This document shows positions 11,279 to 21,997 of a stretch of 64,000 nt of DNA, in pieces. The notes beneath the pieces were generated by a model. It was not told the origin of the DNA and did no database searches. It saw only the letters and a program-made list of their open reading frames with translations. Source of the stretch: an uncultured Sphingomonas sp. Lineage in GTDB: Bacteria; Pseudomonadota; Alphaproteobacteria; Sphingomonadales; Sphingomonadaceae. Numbering within the stretch: position 1 is the stretch's first letter; every line of letters starts with the position of its first letter. The stretch lies in contig NZ_CAJYTI010000032.1 of assembly GCF_913777625.1 (NCBI RefSeq), positions 1 through 64,000 on the forward strand, given 5' to 3'. Both the position numbers and the translations under genes were made by a program.

Positions 11279-12220
11279 GTGGCAGATCCATACGTAACGC
11301 TCGGGGTGGCGCGCAGCGCGAGCGAGGACGAGATCAAGAAGGCCTATCGCAAGCTCGCCAAGGAGCTGCACCCTGATCGCAACAAGGACAATCCGAAGGC
11401 GTCCGAGAAGTTCAGCCAGGTCACGCAAGCCTATGACCTGCTGACCGACAAGGACAAGCGCGCCCGCTTCGACCGCGGCGAGATCGACGGCGACGGCAAT
11501 CCGATCGCGCCGTTCGGTTTCGGCAGCGGCGCGGGCGGCAGCGGCGGGTTCCAGCCCGGCGGCGGCCATTTCGACTTCAGCGGGAACGAGGCCGATATCG
11601 GCGACCTGTTCGAAGGGCTGTTCGGCGGCAACAAGCGCGGCGGCGGCGGGTTCAGCGGCGGGTTCGGCGGCTTTGGCGGGTTCGGGCGGCGTGCCCAGCC
11701 CAAGGGCGCCAACGCGGCCTATCGCCTAGCCGTGTCGTTCGAGGATGCGGCCAAGCTCGCCCCCCAGCGTATCACCCTGCGCGACGGCAAGACGATCGAC
11801 CTGAAGCTCCCCGCCGGCGTCGAGGATGGCACCCAGATGCGCCTCGCCGGCAAGGGTGAGGAGGGCCCCGGCGGCCCCGGCGACGCAATCATCACCATCG
11901 AGATCCAGCCGCACCGTTTCTATGTGCGCGACGGCGACGACATCAAGCTGGACCTGCCGATAACCCTGGCCGAGGCGGTGCTGGGCGCGCAGGTGCGCGT
12001 GCCGACGCCCGACGGCCCGGTGATGCTGACGGTGCCCAAGGGCTCCAGCTCGGGCAAGGTGCTGCGCCTCAAGGGCCGGGCATTCCACAAGAAAGGCGGC
12101 GGGCGCGGCGACCTGTTCGTCACGCTGATGGTCGACCTGCCGGTCGACGACGATGCGCTCATCGAATTTGTGCAAGGATGGAAGAACGGGGGGAACCCGC
12201 GGGGGCGCATGGGCGTCTGA
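11279..12220 (+). CDS. DnaJ C-terminal-type J-domain co-chaperone (CbpA-like)
   Basis: Hsp40 co-chaperone of 313 residues. The J domain is at residues 1-66 with the HPD tripeptide in [15 protein letters not shown] Gly/Phe-rich region follows (about 80-150), then two beta-barrel substrate-binding domains ([41 protein letters not shown]). It lacks the zinc-finger CxxCxGxG repeats, so it is CbpA-type and not classical DnaJ. I chose GTG 11279 ([14 protein letters not shown]) because relatives start MADPY and TTGGGGA lies 5 nt upstream; a TTG at 11267 is the longer alternative. Confidence 0.9.
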   Translation: MADPYVTLGVARSASEDEIKKAYRKLAKELHPDRNKDNPKASEKFSQVTQAYDLLTDKDKRARFDRGEIDGDGNPIAPFGFGSGAGGSGGFQPGGGHFDFSGNEADIGDLFEGLFGGNKRGGGGFSGGFGGFGGFGRRAQPKGANAAYRLAVSFEDAAKLAPQRITLRDGKTIDLKLPAGVEDGTQMRLAGKGEEGPGGPGDAIITIEIQPHRFYVRDGDDIKLDLPITLAEAVLGAQVRVPTPDGPVMLTVPKGSSSGKVLRLKGRAFHKKGGGRGDLFVTLMVDLPVDDDALIEFVQGWKNGGNPRGRMGV

Positions 12221-12237
12221 CGCCCGTGGACGAACCG

Positions 12238-13194
12238 ATGCGCACTTCGATCTCGCCCCAGTCGCCCGAGGCACGGCGGCTGGGCGTCAGCGGAAAGGTG
12301 CCGCGGCGACTGGCCGAGCTGGGCGTGACCGAACGCATGTTCGAAATCGCCAAGCGCGTCGCGATCGGGACGTTCAACGAGGGCTTCACCTATGCGGGCA
12401 ACCTCGCCTATCTCTCGCTGGTAACGCTGTTCCCCTTCTTCATCGTCGCGACGGCCCTGGCCAGCCTGGTCGGCCGCACGGGCACCGGCGTACACGCGCT
12501 GGAGGCGTTCCTGCAGACCGTGCCGCCCGACGTCGCAAAGCTGCTGCGCGACCCCGTCATCGAGGTGCTCCATACCCGCAGCACCGGCGGGCTGCTCTGG
12601 TTCGGCGGGCTGGTCGGCCTGTGGACCACCGCCGGCTTCATCGAGACGATCCGCGGCATCGTCCGTCAGGCCTATGGCGTTTCCTCGGACAAGCCGTTCT
12701 GGCGCTACCGCCTCGGCGCGATCGGCATGATCGTGGCGGCGGTGCTGATGGTAATGCTCGCCTTCGCCTTCCAGGTGATCCTGACCGGGATCGAGCAGTT
12801 TCTCTACCGCATCCTGCCGCTCGCCACCGAGGCACAGCGCTTCGCCTCGGCAGGCAAGGCGGTGCCGGCGTTCGCGCTGTTCGGCGCGCTGTACGTGCTG
12901 TTCTTCGCCCTCACCCCCTCGCGCTACCGCTCGCGGCGCTATCCGAAATGGCCCGGCGCGCTGTGCACCACCTTGTGGTGGCTGACCGTGACCGGCGTGC
13001 TGCCCTGGGTGCTCGCCACCATGGGCGGATACGGCGCCACCTATGGCAGCCTGGCGGGCGTGATGGTCTCGCTGATCTTCTTCTTCCTGGTGGGTCTCGG
13101 CCTCGTCGTCGGGGCGGAGCTGAACGCCGCTCTGGCGGAAGTGCCCGATCCCGGTCTAGAGGGGGACCAAGGACAGGAGATTCAGAAGACGTGA
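12238..13194 (+). CDS. YihY/virulence factor BrkB family inner-membrane protein
   Basis: Polytopic membrane protein of 318 residues with about six transmembrane segments. It carries the family hallmarks NEGFTYAGNLAYLSLVTLFP (about residues 42-61) and the C-terminal GGYGATYGSLAGVMVSLIFF followed by LVVGAELNAAL. The function is unknown; the old ribonuclease BN assignment does not hold for the family. The start is uncertain: ATG 12238, or GTG 12226 immediately after the J-protein stop. It lies between the J-protein and fabI, overlapping fabI by 4 bp (GTGA), so it is probably co-transcribed with both. Confidence 0.88.
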   Translation: MRTSISPQSPEARRLGVSGKVPRRLAELGVTERMFEIAKRVAIGTFNEGFTYAGNLAYLSLVTLFPFFIVATALASLVGRTGTGVHALEAFLQTVPPDVAKLLRDPVIEVLHTRSTGGLLWFGGLVGLWTTAGFIETIRGIVRQAYGVSSDKPFWRYRLGAIGMIVAAVLMVMLAFAFQVILTGIEQFLYRILPLATEAQRFASAGKAVPAFALFGALYVLFFALTPSRYRSRRYPKWPGALCTTLWWLTVTGVLPWVLATMGGYGATYGSLAGVMVSLIFFFLVGLGLVVGAELNAALAEVPDPGLEGDQGQEIQKT

Positions 13195-13994
13195 CCGGAC
13201 TGATGCAAGGGAAGCGCGGGCTCATCATGGGCCTCGCCAACGACAAATCGCTGGCATGGGGAATCGCCAAGGCGCTGCACGCCCAGGGTGCGGAGCTGGC
13301 CTTTTCCTACCAGGGGGATGCGCTGCTCAAGCGGGTGAAGCCGCTGGCCGAGCAGGTCGGCTCCGATTTCCTCATCGATTGCGACGTGGCCGACATGGAC
13401 GCGCTCGACACCACGTTCGAGACGCTGGCGGCGCGCTGGCCGACGATCGATTTCGTCGTCCACGCGATCGGCTTTTCGGACAAGAGCCAGCTGCGCGGGC
13501 GCTATTACGACACCACGCTCGACAATTTCCTGATGACGATGAACATCTCGGTGTTCAGCTTCACCGCGGTCGCACAGCGCGCGCAGAAGATGATGCCCAA
13601 CGGCGGCAGCCTGCTGACGCTCAGCTATTACGGCGCCGAGAAGGTCGTGCCGCACTACAATGTGATGGGCGTCGCCAAGTCGGCGCTCGAGACCTCGGTC
13701 AAGTATCTCGCCATGGACATGGGTCCCGAGAACATCCGCGTCAACGCGATCTCGGCCGGCCCGATCCAGACGCTGGCGGCGCGCGGCATCGGCGACTTCA
13801 ACTATATCCTCAAGTGGAACCAGCTGAACTCGCCGCTCCGCCGCAACGTGACGATCGAGGACGTCGGCGGCGCCGGCCTGTATCTGCTCTCGGACCTCGC
13901 CTCGGGCGTCACCGGCGAGATCCACCATGTCGATGCCGGCTACAACGTGATCGGCATGAAGGCCGAGGACGCGCCGGACATCGCGCTCGCATGA
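13191..13994 (+). CDS. fabI: enoyl-[acyl-carrier-protein] reductase (NADH)
   Basis: Last reduction step of type II fatty acid synthesis, cytosolic short-chain dehydrogenase fold, 267 residues. The atypical FabI nucleotide motif GLIMGLANDKSLAWGIAKAL is at about residues 10-29. The catalytic Tyr-x6-Lys is in YNVMGVAKSALETSVKYLA, and ISAGPIQTLAARGI forms the substrate loop region. The start is GTG 13191 overlapping the yihY stop (GTGA), with CAGGAGA upstream; ATG 13203 would lose four residues of MTGLMQGKRG. This is the classical triclosan-target type. Confidence 0.95.
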   Translation: MTGLMQGKRGLIMGLANDKSLAWGIAKALHAQGAELAFSYQGDALLKRVKPLAEQVGSDFLIDCDVADMDALDTTFETLAARWPTIDFVVHAIGFSDKSQLRGRYYDTTLDNFLMTMNISVFSFTAVAQRAQKMMPNGGSLLTLSYYGAEKVVPHYNVMGVAKSALETSVKYLAMDMGPENIRVNAISAGPIQTLAARGIGDFNYILKWNQLNSPLRRNVTIEDVGGAGLYLLSDLASGVTGEIHHVDAGYNVIGMKAEDAPDIALA

Positions 13995-13997
13995 ACC

Positions 13998-14027
13998 GCG
14001 ATGGGGCGGCATCCGCCGCCCCATCGC
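13998..14027. terminator. bidirectional terminator hairpin between fabI and the STAS-like gene
   Basis: The 13-bp perfect stem GCGATGGGGCGGC / GCCGCCCCATCGC has a 4-nt ATCC loop. It starts 4 bp after the fabI stop and ends directly before the convergent gene's stop. It has no clear T-tract, so the termination role is inferred. Confidence 0.6.
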
Positions 14028-14435
14028 TCAATCCCCTTCGCGCAGCAGCCACGCCAGCGCCGTGTCGACATCGTCGAACACCGCGGCGCCGGGCCGCGCC
14101 TCGGCGATGCGGCGGAGCTGACGGCGGGTGAGCGCGGTCGCGGCGACGAAGGCCAGCCGGTCGGCCCAGAGTTGCGGCGCGTCGCCGCGCAGGTTGCGCA
14201 ACGCCATGTCGGTCGCCGCCTGGGGCAGCACCGCCACGCCGCGCGCATCGTAGAGCGTGCGGTGCCGCCCGGCATCGGCTCCCAGGGACAGGATCGCCGC
14301 CCGCACGTCCTCGGCGATCCAGCCGATATCCTCGGGCGAGAGAATCCCGCCGACGGTGGCATGGATCAGCCGCTGCGCCGGATCGACGCGCAGATCGAAG
14401 GTGACACCGTGTAGCGCGGATGCAGGCTCCGACAT
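14028..14435 (-). CDS. SpoIIAA/STAS-like protein of unknown function
   Basis: A 135-residue soluble protein. A short leader MSEPASALHGV is followed by alternating strands and helices (FDLRVDPAQRLIHATVGG, IAEDVRAAILSLGADAGRHR, TLYDARG, LAFVAATALTRRQLRRIAEA, VFDDVDTALAWLLRE) that resemble the SpoIIAA-like/STAS fold. No catalytic or phosphorylation residue is obvious. ATG 14435 is the best start; the frame is open upstream without a ribosome-binding site. It follows the GNAT gene by 8 bp in the same direction, so it is probably in the sppA-GNAT unit. Confidence 0.65.
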   Translation of the reverse strand: MSEPASALHGVTFDLRVDPAQRLIHATVGGILSPEDIGWIAEDVRAAILSLGADAGRHRTLYDARGVAVLPQAATDMALRNLRGDAPQLWADRLAFVAATALTRRQLRRIAEARPGAAVFDDVDTALAWLLREGD

Positions 14436-14443
14436 GCGAAGCT

Positions 14444-15007
14444 TCAGGCGCGCACCACACCGAGTTCGCGGAACGGACGCGGCTCGACCGGCGGGCGGGC
14501 AGGCTCGTTCAGCTCGCACTGCCAGATGCCGACGTCGATCCACTGGCCGTGCTTGTAGCCGGCCTCGCGGAACACACCGGTGCGACGAAAGCCCACCGCC
14601 TCGTGCAGCGCGATCGAATTGTCGTTGGGCAGCGTGATCATCCCGAAGGCATGGACGAAGCCCTGCGCGCGCAGCGTATCGACCAGCGCCTCGTAGAGCA
14701 GCCGCCCGGCGCCGCGCCGCTGCGCGGTATCCGCCATGTAGATCGAGCTTTCGACGACATAGCGATAGGCCGGCCGATCACGGAACTTGCTGGCATAGGC
14801 ATAGCCGATGACGCCACCGTCCGCGCCGTCGCCATTGGTGGCCACCAGCCAGGGATAGAGCCCCTCGCTCGACGCCATCCGTGCCGCCATCGTGGCGGCA
14901 TCGGGCGGCTCGATCTCGAACGAGGCGGTGCCGGTGAGCACGTTCGGCGCATAGATCGCGGCGATCGCGACGGCATCCTCCGGCGTTGCGGCGCGGATGC
15001 CGATCAC
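14444..15007 (-). CDS. GNAT family N-acetyltransferase (phosphinothricin/Pat type)
   Basis: A 187-residue acetyltransferase. N-terminal IRAATPEDAVAIAAIYAPNV and TASFEIEPPDAATMAARM match the Pat/YncA subgroup that acetylates phosphinothricin or methionine sulfone/sulfoximine. The acetyl-CoA P-loop is QRRGAGRLLYEALVDTLRAQ (about residues 100-119), and the C-terminal signature is YKHGQWIDVGIWQ. The start is GTG 15007, overlapping the sppA stop (GTGA). The natural substrate is unknown. Confidence 0.85.
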   Translation of the reverse strand: MIGIRAATPEDAVAIAAIYAPNVLTGTASFEIEPPDAATMAARMASSEGLYPWLVATNGDGADGGVIGYAYASKFRDRPAYRYVVESSIYMADTAQRRGAGRLLYEALVDTLRAQGFVHAFGMITLPNDNSIALHEAVGFRRTGVFREAGYKHGQWIDVGIWQCELNEPARPPVEPRPFRELGVVRA

Positions 15008-16905
15008 TTGGCGGCCCCCAGCGCGAACTGGAGCAGCGCCAGGTCGCCGGGCTGCGCGCTCGGCACGCCCAGCGCCATGCACTCGAGGCAGCGCGCCTGC
15101 ACCGAACCGCTCGCGGTAAGCCGCTTGGCATCGCCCAGCGCCTGCGCCAGCAGCACGCGGCGCTCCTCGGCGATGCGGGCATAGGCATCCGACCCCGCAG
15201 GCGCATCGGCCCAGTTGCCGTCATCGTCATCGTCGTTGCCGAGCGAGCCGAGGCCCGCCGCCACCGCGGCGGCGAAGGCGTTGGGCTTCTTGACGAGGAA
15301 CACCGGCCGCACCTTGGCCGGATCGAGCCCGGCGCGCTTCGCCGCCTCGGCGATGGCGTCGTTCAGCCCGCCGAAGCGGTCGACCAGGCCCAGCTGGCGG
15401 GCGATGCCGCCGATCCAGACGCGGCCCTGGCCGATCTCGTCGACCCGCTGCGGCGTGAGCTTGCGCGATGCCGCGACCAGCCCGACGAAGCGGCCATAGC
15501 CCGCCTCGATCGCCGATTGCAGGATCGTGTCCACCGTGGCGTTGGTGCCGCCATAGATGCTCGGCTGGCCGGTGAGCGGCGTGCTCTGCACCCCGTCGGT
15601 GGTCACGCCGATCTTGGCCAGCGTGTTCTCGAAGGTCGGGATGATGCCGAAAATGCCGATCGAGCCGGTGATGGTGTTCGGCTCGGCGAAGATCACGTCG
15701 CCGGCGGTAGACACCCAATAGCCGCCGCTGGCGGCCAGGCCGCCCATCGAGACGATCACCGGCAGCTTCTGCGCCTTGGCCTGGAGGATCGCCTGGCGCA
15801 TCTGCTCCGAGGCCATCGCCGAGCCGCCCGGCGAATCGACACGGACGACCAGCGCCTTGAGCTTGCCGTCCTTCAGCCCGTCGAGGACGAGCTTGCTGAT
15901 CGTGTCGCCGCCCGCGCTGCCGGCGCCGCCCTTGCCGTCGACGATCTCGCCGGAGACGGTGATCACGCCGATCGCGTCGCCGCTGGTCGGGCGCGGATTG
16001 GCCTGCAGCCAGTCGGCCAGCTTGATGCTGTTGAAGTTGCCCGCGCGGGCGCCGCTCGGCGCCCCCACCAGCTGCGCGACGTGCGCGCCGAAGGCGATGC
16101 GGTCGCCGAGCTGGTCGACCAGGCCATAGGCGCGGTTGGCGGCGGCCATGTCGCCCTTGGCGGCGGTGATCGCGACATCCGGCTTCATCAGGAACTCGGC
16201 GATGCGCGCCTTGGGGCGCGCCTTCTGGATGCCGTCGCGCCACTGGTCGAGCAGGCCGCTGTAGAGCGCGGTATTGGCCTCGCGCGCCTCGGGCGACATG
16301 TCGGCGCGGATATAGGGCTCCACCGCCGACTTGAACTTGCCGACCTTATAGACATGGACGTTGATGCCCAGCTTCTCGGTCAGGCCCTTGTAATAGAGCT
16401 GGCGCCCGCCCGGCCCCATGAACAGCGATCCGCCCATCGGATGGACCCAGATCTCGCTGGCATTGGCCGCGATCGCATAGCCGCTGTCGGTATAGGCAGT
16501 GGCATAGGCGAGCACCGGCTTGCCGGCGGCGCGGACGCGGCCCACCGCCGCTGCGACTTCGCTCACCGTGGCGGGATAGCCGCCGAGGAAGCTGTCGAGA
16601 TCGAGCACCACCGCCTTCACCCGGGCATCGCCCTTGGCGGCATCGAGCGCACGGATCACGTCCGGCGCGCTCACCTGACCGGCGGCGCGGCGGCCGCTGA
16701 CGCTGGCGAGCGGATCGGCCTCGCTCGGCTGCTCGACCAGCGCGCCGTTGAACGCGACGACGAGCGCGCCGTCGCGAATCGTCGCGGGCGTCGGCCGGTG
16801 GGAGAGCGCCGCGAACAGCGCCGAAAAGAACAGAAGGAGCAGAACGAGGACGAGCAGGTCCTTGATTCCGACGAGTATCTTCCAGGCGGTACGAACCAGC
16901 TTCAC
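15004..16905 (-). CDS. sppA: signal peptide peptidase SppA, long (67K) type
   Basis: Inner-membrane serine-lysine protease that degrades cleaved signal peptides, 633 residues. The N-terminal anchor [19 protein letters not shown] is at about residues 18-36. Tandem ClpP-like domains follow. The nucleophile lies in [19 protein letters not shown], and [20 protein letters not shown] is the conserved region near the general-base Lys. The length and domain duplication match the E. coli type, not the short SppA36. The start is GTG 16905 with GAGGAG upstream. It precedes the GNAT and STAS-like genes. Confidence 0.93.
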   Translation of the reverse strand: MKLVRTAWKILVGIKDLLVLVLLLLFFSALFAALSHRPTPATIRDGALVVAFNGALVEQPSEADPLASVSGRRAAGQVSAPDVIRALDAAKGDARVKAVVLDLDSFLGGYPATVSEVAAAVGRVRAAGKPVLAYATAYTDSGYAIAANASEIWVHPMGGSLFMGPGGRQLYYKGLTEKLGINVHVYKVGKFKSAVEPYIRADMSPEAREANTALYSGLLDQWRDGIQKARPKARIAEFLMKPDVAITAAKGDMAAANRAYGLVDQLGDRIAFGAHVAQLVGAPSGARAGNFNSIKLADWLQANPRPTSGDAIGVITVSGEIVDGKGGAGSAGGDTISKLVLDGLKDGKLKALVVRVDSPGGSAMASEQMRQAILQAKAQKLPVIVSMGGLAASGGYWVSTAGDVIFAEPNTITGSIGIFGIIPTFENTLAKIGVTTDGVQSTPLTGQPSIYGGTNATVDTILQSAIEAGYGRFVGLVAASRKLTPQRVDEIGQGRVWIGGIARQLGLVDRFGGLNDAIAEAAKRAGLDPAKVRPVFLVKKPNAFAAAVAAGLGSLGNDDDDDGNWADAPAGSDAYARIAEERRVLLAQALGDAKRLTASGSVQARCLECMALGVPSAQPGDLALLQFALGAAK

Positions 16906-17015
16906 CGGCGGCTCCTCAAAGCGTATTCTTGGGTCTGTGCTACCGGATGCGCCGGGCGGAGTAAACGACCCGTATTATCGGCCCAACACGCCGAAAAAAG
17001 TTCCCGTCGCACCCG

Positions 17016-17044
17016 TTGACGAAGCGAAACTGCCTCCACATATC
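17016..17044 (+). promoter_or_regulatory. putative sigma70-type promoter of groES-groEL
   Basis: TTGACG at 17016-17021, a 17-bp spacer and CATATC at 17039-17044. The predicted start of transcription falls at the first base of the CIRCE element. This fits HrcA blocking initiation, but the -10 match is modest. Confidence 0.5.
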
Positions 17045-17051
17045 CATGCCG

Positions 17052-17078
17052 TTAGCACTCCGGGGGACCGAGTGCTAA
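17052..17078 (+). promoter_or_regulatory. CIRCE element (HrcA operator)
   Basis: TTAGCACTC, 9 bp, GAGTGCTAA: a perfect match to the CIRCE consensus. It ends 32 bp before groES, so HrcA should repress groESL at normal temperature. hrcA itself is not in this window. Confidence 0.97.
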
Positions 17079-17110
17079 ACACCGAAATCCACCTGAAAGA
17101 GGATCAGGCA

Positions 17111-17398
17111 ATGAACTTCCGTCCGTTGCACGACCGCGTGCTCGTCCGCCGCGTCGAAGCCGAGGAAAAGACCGCCGGCGGGATCATCATCCCCGACACC
17201 GCCAAGGAAAAGCCGCAGGAAGGCGAAGTCGTCGCCGTCGGCACCGGCACCAAGGCCGAAGATGGCAAGGTGACCCCGCTCGACGTGAAGTCGGGCGACC
17301 GCATCCTGTTCGGCAAGTGGTCCGGCACCGAAGTGAAGGTGAACGGCGAAGACCTGCTGATCATGAAGGAAAGCGACATCCTCGGCATCGTCGGCTGA
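17111..17398 (+). CDS. groES: co-chaperonin GroES
   Basis: Lid of the GroEL folding chamber, 95 residues, a heptameric 10-kDa subunit. It starts [20 protein letters not shown] at ATG 17111, with the mobile loop [20 protein letters not shown] at about 19-38 and the end [10 protein letters not shown]. The frame is open further upstream through the CIRCE region but has no ribosome-binding site there. It lies 54 bp before groEL in one operon. Confidence 0.98.
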   Translation: MNFRPLHDRVLVRRVEAEEKTAGGIIIPDTAKEKPQEGEVVAVGTGTKAEDGKVTPLDVKSGDRILFGKWSGTEVKVNGEDLLIMKESDILGIVG

Positions 17399-17440
17399 GC
17401 ACGTCGTTTACCCTAAACTTCCTAAACTTCCGCAGATTGA

Positions 17441-19087
<1,647 letters not shown>

Positions 19088-19110
19088 GTCCGCGCCCGAC
19101 GCAAAAAGAG

Positions 19111-19142
19111 GGGCCGGCGGAGCGATCCGCCGGCCCTTTTTT
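19111..19142 (+). terminator. intrinsic terminator of groESL
   Basis: The 11-bp perfect stem GGGCCGGCGGA / TCCGCCGGCCC has a GCGA tetraloop followed by six T residues. It lies 24 bp after the groEL stop and is preceded by an A-run. Confidence 0.95.
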
Positions 19143-19148
19143 CGTTGG

Positions 19149-19305
19149 GTCACCCTCACCCTTCCGGCGCTTCGCGCCTCCCTCCCTCTCCCAATGGGAG
19201 AGGAGCATCGGGTGAACAGCGCCCCGCGCTGTTCAGGCCATGCCGGGGGCATGGCCGACCCGATGCTGGCCCGCCGCCGCAGGCGGTGGGAAGGGTGAGG
19301 GTGAC
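19149..19305. repeat. 157-bp multi-hairpin palindromic element
   Basis: Perfect 17-bp terminal inverted repeats (GTCACCCTCACCCTTCC at 19149-19165; its complement at 19289-19305) enclose six further helices. In order: hairpin GGCGC-TTC-GCGCC (19166-19178); hairpin CCTCTCCCA-A-TGGGAGAGG (19185-19203); an inner stem GCATCGGGT / ACCCGATGC (19205-19213 with 19258-19266) holding two 9-bp hairpins (19214-19234 and 19236-19256); and hairpin CCGCC-GCA-GGCGG (19274-19286). It lies between the groEL terminator and the ohyA stop, with no open frame of its own worth calling. This is cloverleaf-like and unlike a simple terminator. Confidence 0.85.
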
Positions 19306-19317
19306 GGACGTGCGGCG

Positions 19318-21306
19318 TTACCGCTCCTTCAGCCCGGCCATCCACCCCCGCACGGCATCAGCCGCCTCGCTCACCATCTGGCTTCCCCGCCCGAACAACC
19401 CGGCCAGTTCCTCCTCCACCCGGTGGAGTGCGTCCCCGTCCTTCTCGGGCAGCGGCGGCAGGATGTGCGCGAAATAGCTCTTGCCAAGCAGCCGGTGGAG
19501 CAGCCGCTCACCGGGGAACGGCACCCCATTGTTGAGTGCCCGCGCCCCGCGCAGCAGGTTGCGGATGTCGTACTGGGTGGGGCTGATGTCCGGCACCTGC
19601 TTGAGCACGTTCAGCAGCGTGTAGACGCCCTGTCGCGCAGTCCGGATCGAGCTTTCCATCGTGAAGACGATGTCGTTCGCCGTCTCGACGAACTGGCCGA
19701 CCAGCGCGAGGTTGGTGCAGCCCTGCGGCACCACCGCCGGCCGATCCCCCGCCGCGCGCGGCATGAACTCGGCGGTGATGTAGGGCATCAGCGCGAGGCG
19801 GACCTTGGTCGCTTCGGTCACCGCCGCCACCTGGTCGTCGGCGATGCCGAGATGGTGGCAAAGTTCCGCCAGTACCTCGCGCCCGCTGCAGTCGGGCATC
19901 GCCTTGGTGACCGTGTCGCCCGCCACGTCCATCCGCAGCGCATAGGCCCACAGCACCAGCACGTCCTCGGGCTGGTCGGGGAAATGCGGCTGGCGGTTGC
20001 AGGTGACGCTGAGCAGCCACTTCGAATCGGTGAAGGTGATGATGCCGCCGGTAACCGAGCGGCCCGAATAGGGATCGTTGACCGAGAGTTCCCTCAGTCG
20101 ATCGACCAGCGGCGACGGGCGGCAGGTGAGCGTCGCCGATTCCCACATCGAGCGGGCGACGTCGCCGCAGAACTTGTCCGGCTTGCCGAAGATCGGCGAT
20201 TGCGCGGCGAGGTTGCGCCACAGCGTCCAGTCGCTGTCCGCGCCGGGATCGTGGCGTCCGCGCGCCAGCACCGGCGCCTGGTCCAGGTCGCCATAGGCGG
20301 TGCCCTCGGTCATCGAGCCCGGCAGCACGAAGACGAGGTCCTCCGTTGCCACCCGCAGCATCGTCGCCGCGCCGTCCACCATCGCCCGGATCCCGGTAAC
20401 GGTACGCCGTTCGCCCTCGACTGCGAAGTCGAGATCATAGGCGCGGGTGTCGAACTGGAAGCGCACGCCCTGCTCCCGCAGCATCTTGGTCAGCGGCCGG
20501 ACGAAGCTGTCGAACTGATCATATTTGGGGAACACCACCACCGACATGTCGGCAAAGCCGTCCACCGAATCGAGGAAGCGATGGAGGTAGAGCTTCATTT
20601 CCAGCAGGCTGTGCCACGGTTGGAACGCGAACATGGTGCGGAACAGCGCCCAGAAATTGGTCTCGAAGAATCCCTTGTTGAAATACTGTTCGATCGTGGG
20701 GTCGTTCACCTCGTCCTTGCGCTTGAGCAGCAGCCGGACGATCTCCCACTGGTCCTTGCGCGACAGGCCGAAGGTGCGGAAATCCTTGATCACCCCCCGC
20801 TGGTGCATCAGCCGGGCCTTGGAATAATTGGGGTCGCGGTCGTTCACCCAGCGATATTCGTCGAGCACGCTATAGCCGGCAGGCAGCTCCAGCGCAGGCA
20901 CGTCCTGGAACAGGTCCCACAGATTGTCGTAGTTCCAGTTCATCTCGCGGCCGCCGCGGATCAGATAGCCGCGTTCCGCATCGCCGGCGCCGTCCAGCGA
21001 GCCGCCCTCCACCTGCCCGGCGTCGAGGACGGTGATGTTGGCAGGCGGCATATGGCCGTCGCGGATCAGGTAGAAGGCAGCGGCGAGCCCGGCGATGCCG
21101 CTGCCGACGATCCAGGCCTTGCGATTCTCCACGCCCGGCGTCGGCAGCGGCCGGTTGCGGGCATAGGGACTCCAGAAATCGGGCGGGGGCAGCGTGTTCT
21201 CGGGCTGCTGGCTCCAATAGCGGGCGGTGGTGTCCGGCGCATGCTCGAAGCCGTGCGGCGCGGCGTTCGCCGGCGCGTCGAGCCAGGCGGGGGTGGCGCG
21301 AGTCAT
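19318..21306 (-). CDS. ohyA: oleate hydratase (MCRA family, FAD-binding)
   Basis: Adds water across the cis-9 double bond of oleate to give 10-hydroxystearate; it needs FAD for structure. It has 662 residues, normal for the long bacterial type. The FAD Rossmann motif is AWIVGSGIAGLAAAFYLIRD (about residues 64-83). The catalytic region RGGREMNWNYDNLWDLF contains the conserved Glu, and GYSVLDEYRWVNDRDPNYSK and FAFQPWHSLLEMKLYLHRF are strongly conserved. It starts at ATG 21306. The role may be detoxification of free unsaturated fatty acids. It appears monocistronic. Confidence 0.93.
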   Translation of the reverse strand: MTRATPAWLDAPANAAPHGFEHAPDTTARYWSQQPENTLPPPDFWSPYARNRPLPTPGVENRKAWIVGSGIAGLAAAFYLIRDGHMPPANITVLDAGQVEGGSLDGAGDAERGYLIRGGREMNWNYDNLWDLFQDVPALELPAGYSVLDEYRWVNDRDPNYSKARLMHQRGVIKDFRTFGLSRKDQWEIVRLLLKRKDEVNDPTIEQYFNKGFFETNFWALFRTMFAFQPWHSLLEMKLYLHRFLDSVDGFADMSVVVFPKYDQFDSFVRPLTKMLREQGVRFQFDTRAYDLDFAVEGERRTVTGIRAMVDGAATMLRVATEDLVFVLPGSMTEGTAYGDLDQAPVLARGRHDPGADSDWTLWRNLAAQSPIFGKPDKFCGDVARSMWESATLTCRPSPLVDRLRELSVNDPYSGRSVTGGIITFTDSKWLLSVTCNRQPHFPDQPEDVLVLWAYALRMDVAGDTVTKAMPDCSGREVLAELCHHLGIADDQVAAVTEATKVRLALMPYITAEFMPRAAGDRPAVVPQGCTNLALVGQFVETANDIVFTMESSIRTARQGVYTLLNVLKQVPDISPTQYDIRNLLRGARALNNGVPFPGERLLHRLLGKSYFAHILPPLPEKDGDALHRVEEELAGLFGRGSQMVSEAADAVRGWMAGLKER

Positions 21307-21403
21307 GATGCGATCTCCTGAGTCCGGTGGGATACCCCGCCGGATTCAGGCAGATCTGCATCTTTGCGTATTCGTAATGTTGGCAGGTTGCCCTGCCCGC
21401 GGC

Positions 21404-21931
21404 TTACTTCTTCTTCTCTTCGACCGGCAGCGTCGGCACCGCAGCACGCGCCGCAGCGGCGGGTGCGGCCGGCGGGCGGCAGCCCTTGGAGACGCCGAGA
21501 CCCTTCAGATAGGCGCGGCGGATGGTGCCGCCATAGAGCGCCGCAGTCACCCGCTTCTCCTGCTTGTCGGCACCCGTGACCATCCGCACCAGCCCGAAGC
21601 CGGGGATCAGCGCGCCGACGATCGCCCGGCTGCCCGCCGCCGCGATCGCACCGCCATTGCCGCCCTTGGCCGCCGGCGCATCGGCATCGGTGCCGAGCAC
21701 GGCGTTCAGATTGGCGATCCCGGCGCGGATCTGCGCGCAGCTCTTCGTCCCCTGCGACGAATAGGGCGCGGAGGCCGCCAGCAGCAGCACGTCCGGAATC
21801 TTCTTCTCGTTGATCCGCAGATCGCGCAGCGGCGCCTGCGCGCCGTCGCCCACGCTTTCCTTCTGCTGCTGCGCGGCGCCGGGTGTCGTGATCAGCAGGG
21901 CGGCCAGCCCGGCAGCCAGAATGGTGCGCAT
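21404..21931 (-). CDS. exported protein of unknown function
   Basis: A 175-residue protein with signal peptide MRTILAAGLAALLITTPGAA. The mature part has a segment KIPDVLLLAASAPYSSQGTK, a region AIAAAGSRAIVGALIPGFGL that could associate with membrane, two cysteines (in KSCAQIRAG and SKGCRPPA), an Ala/Pro-rich stretch and a KKK end. I do not recognise the family. It sits between oleate hydratase and the DUF4328 gene, with gaps of 66-97 bp on each side, so it is probably its own unit. Confidence 0.7.
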   Translation of the reverse strand: MRTILAAGLAALLITTPGAAQQQKESVGDGAQAPLRDLRINEKKIPDVLLLAASAPYSSQGTKSCAQIRAGIANLNAVLGTDADAPAAKGGNGGAIAAAGSRAIVGALIPGFGLVRMVTGADKQEKRVTAALYGGTIRRAYLKGLGVSKGCRPPAAPAAAARAAVPTLPVEEKKK

Positions 21932-21997
21932 CGGTGATCTCCTCGTTGTCCTGCAATACTGCGCAGCAAAGCGATCAGCGGGGCGATAGTTCCACCG

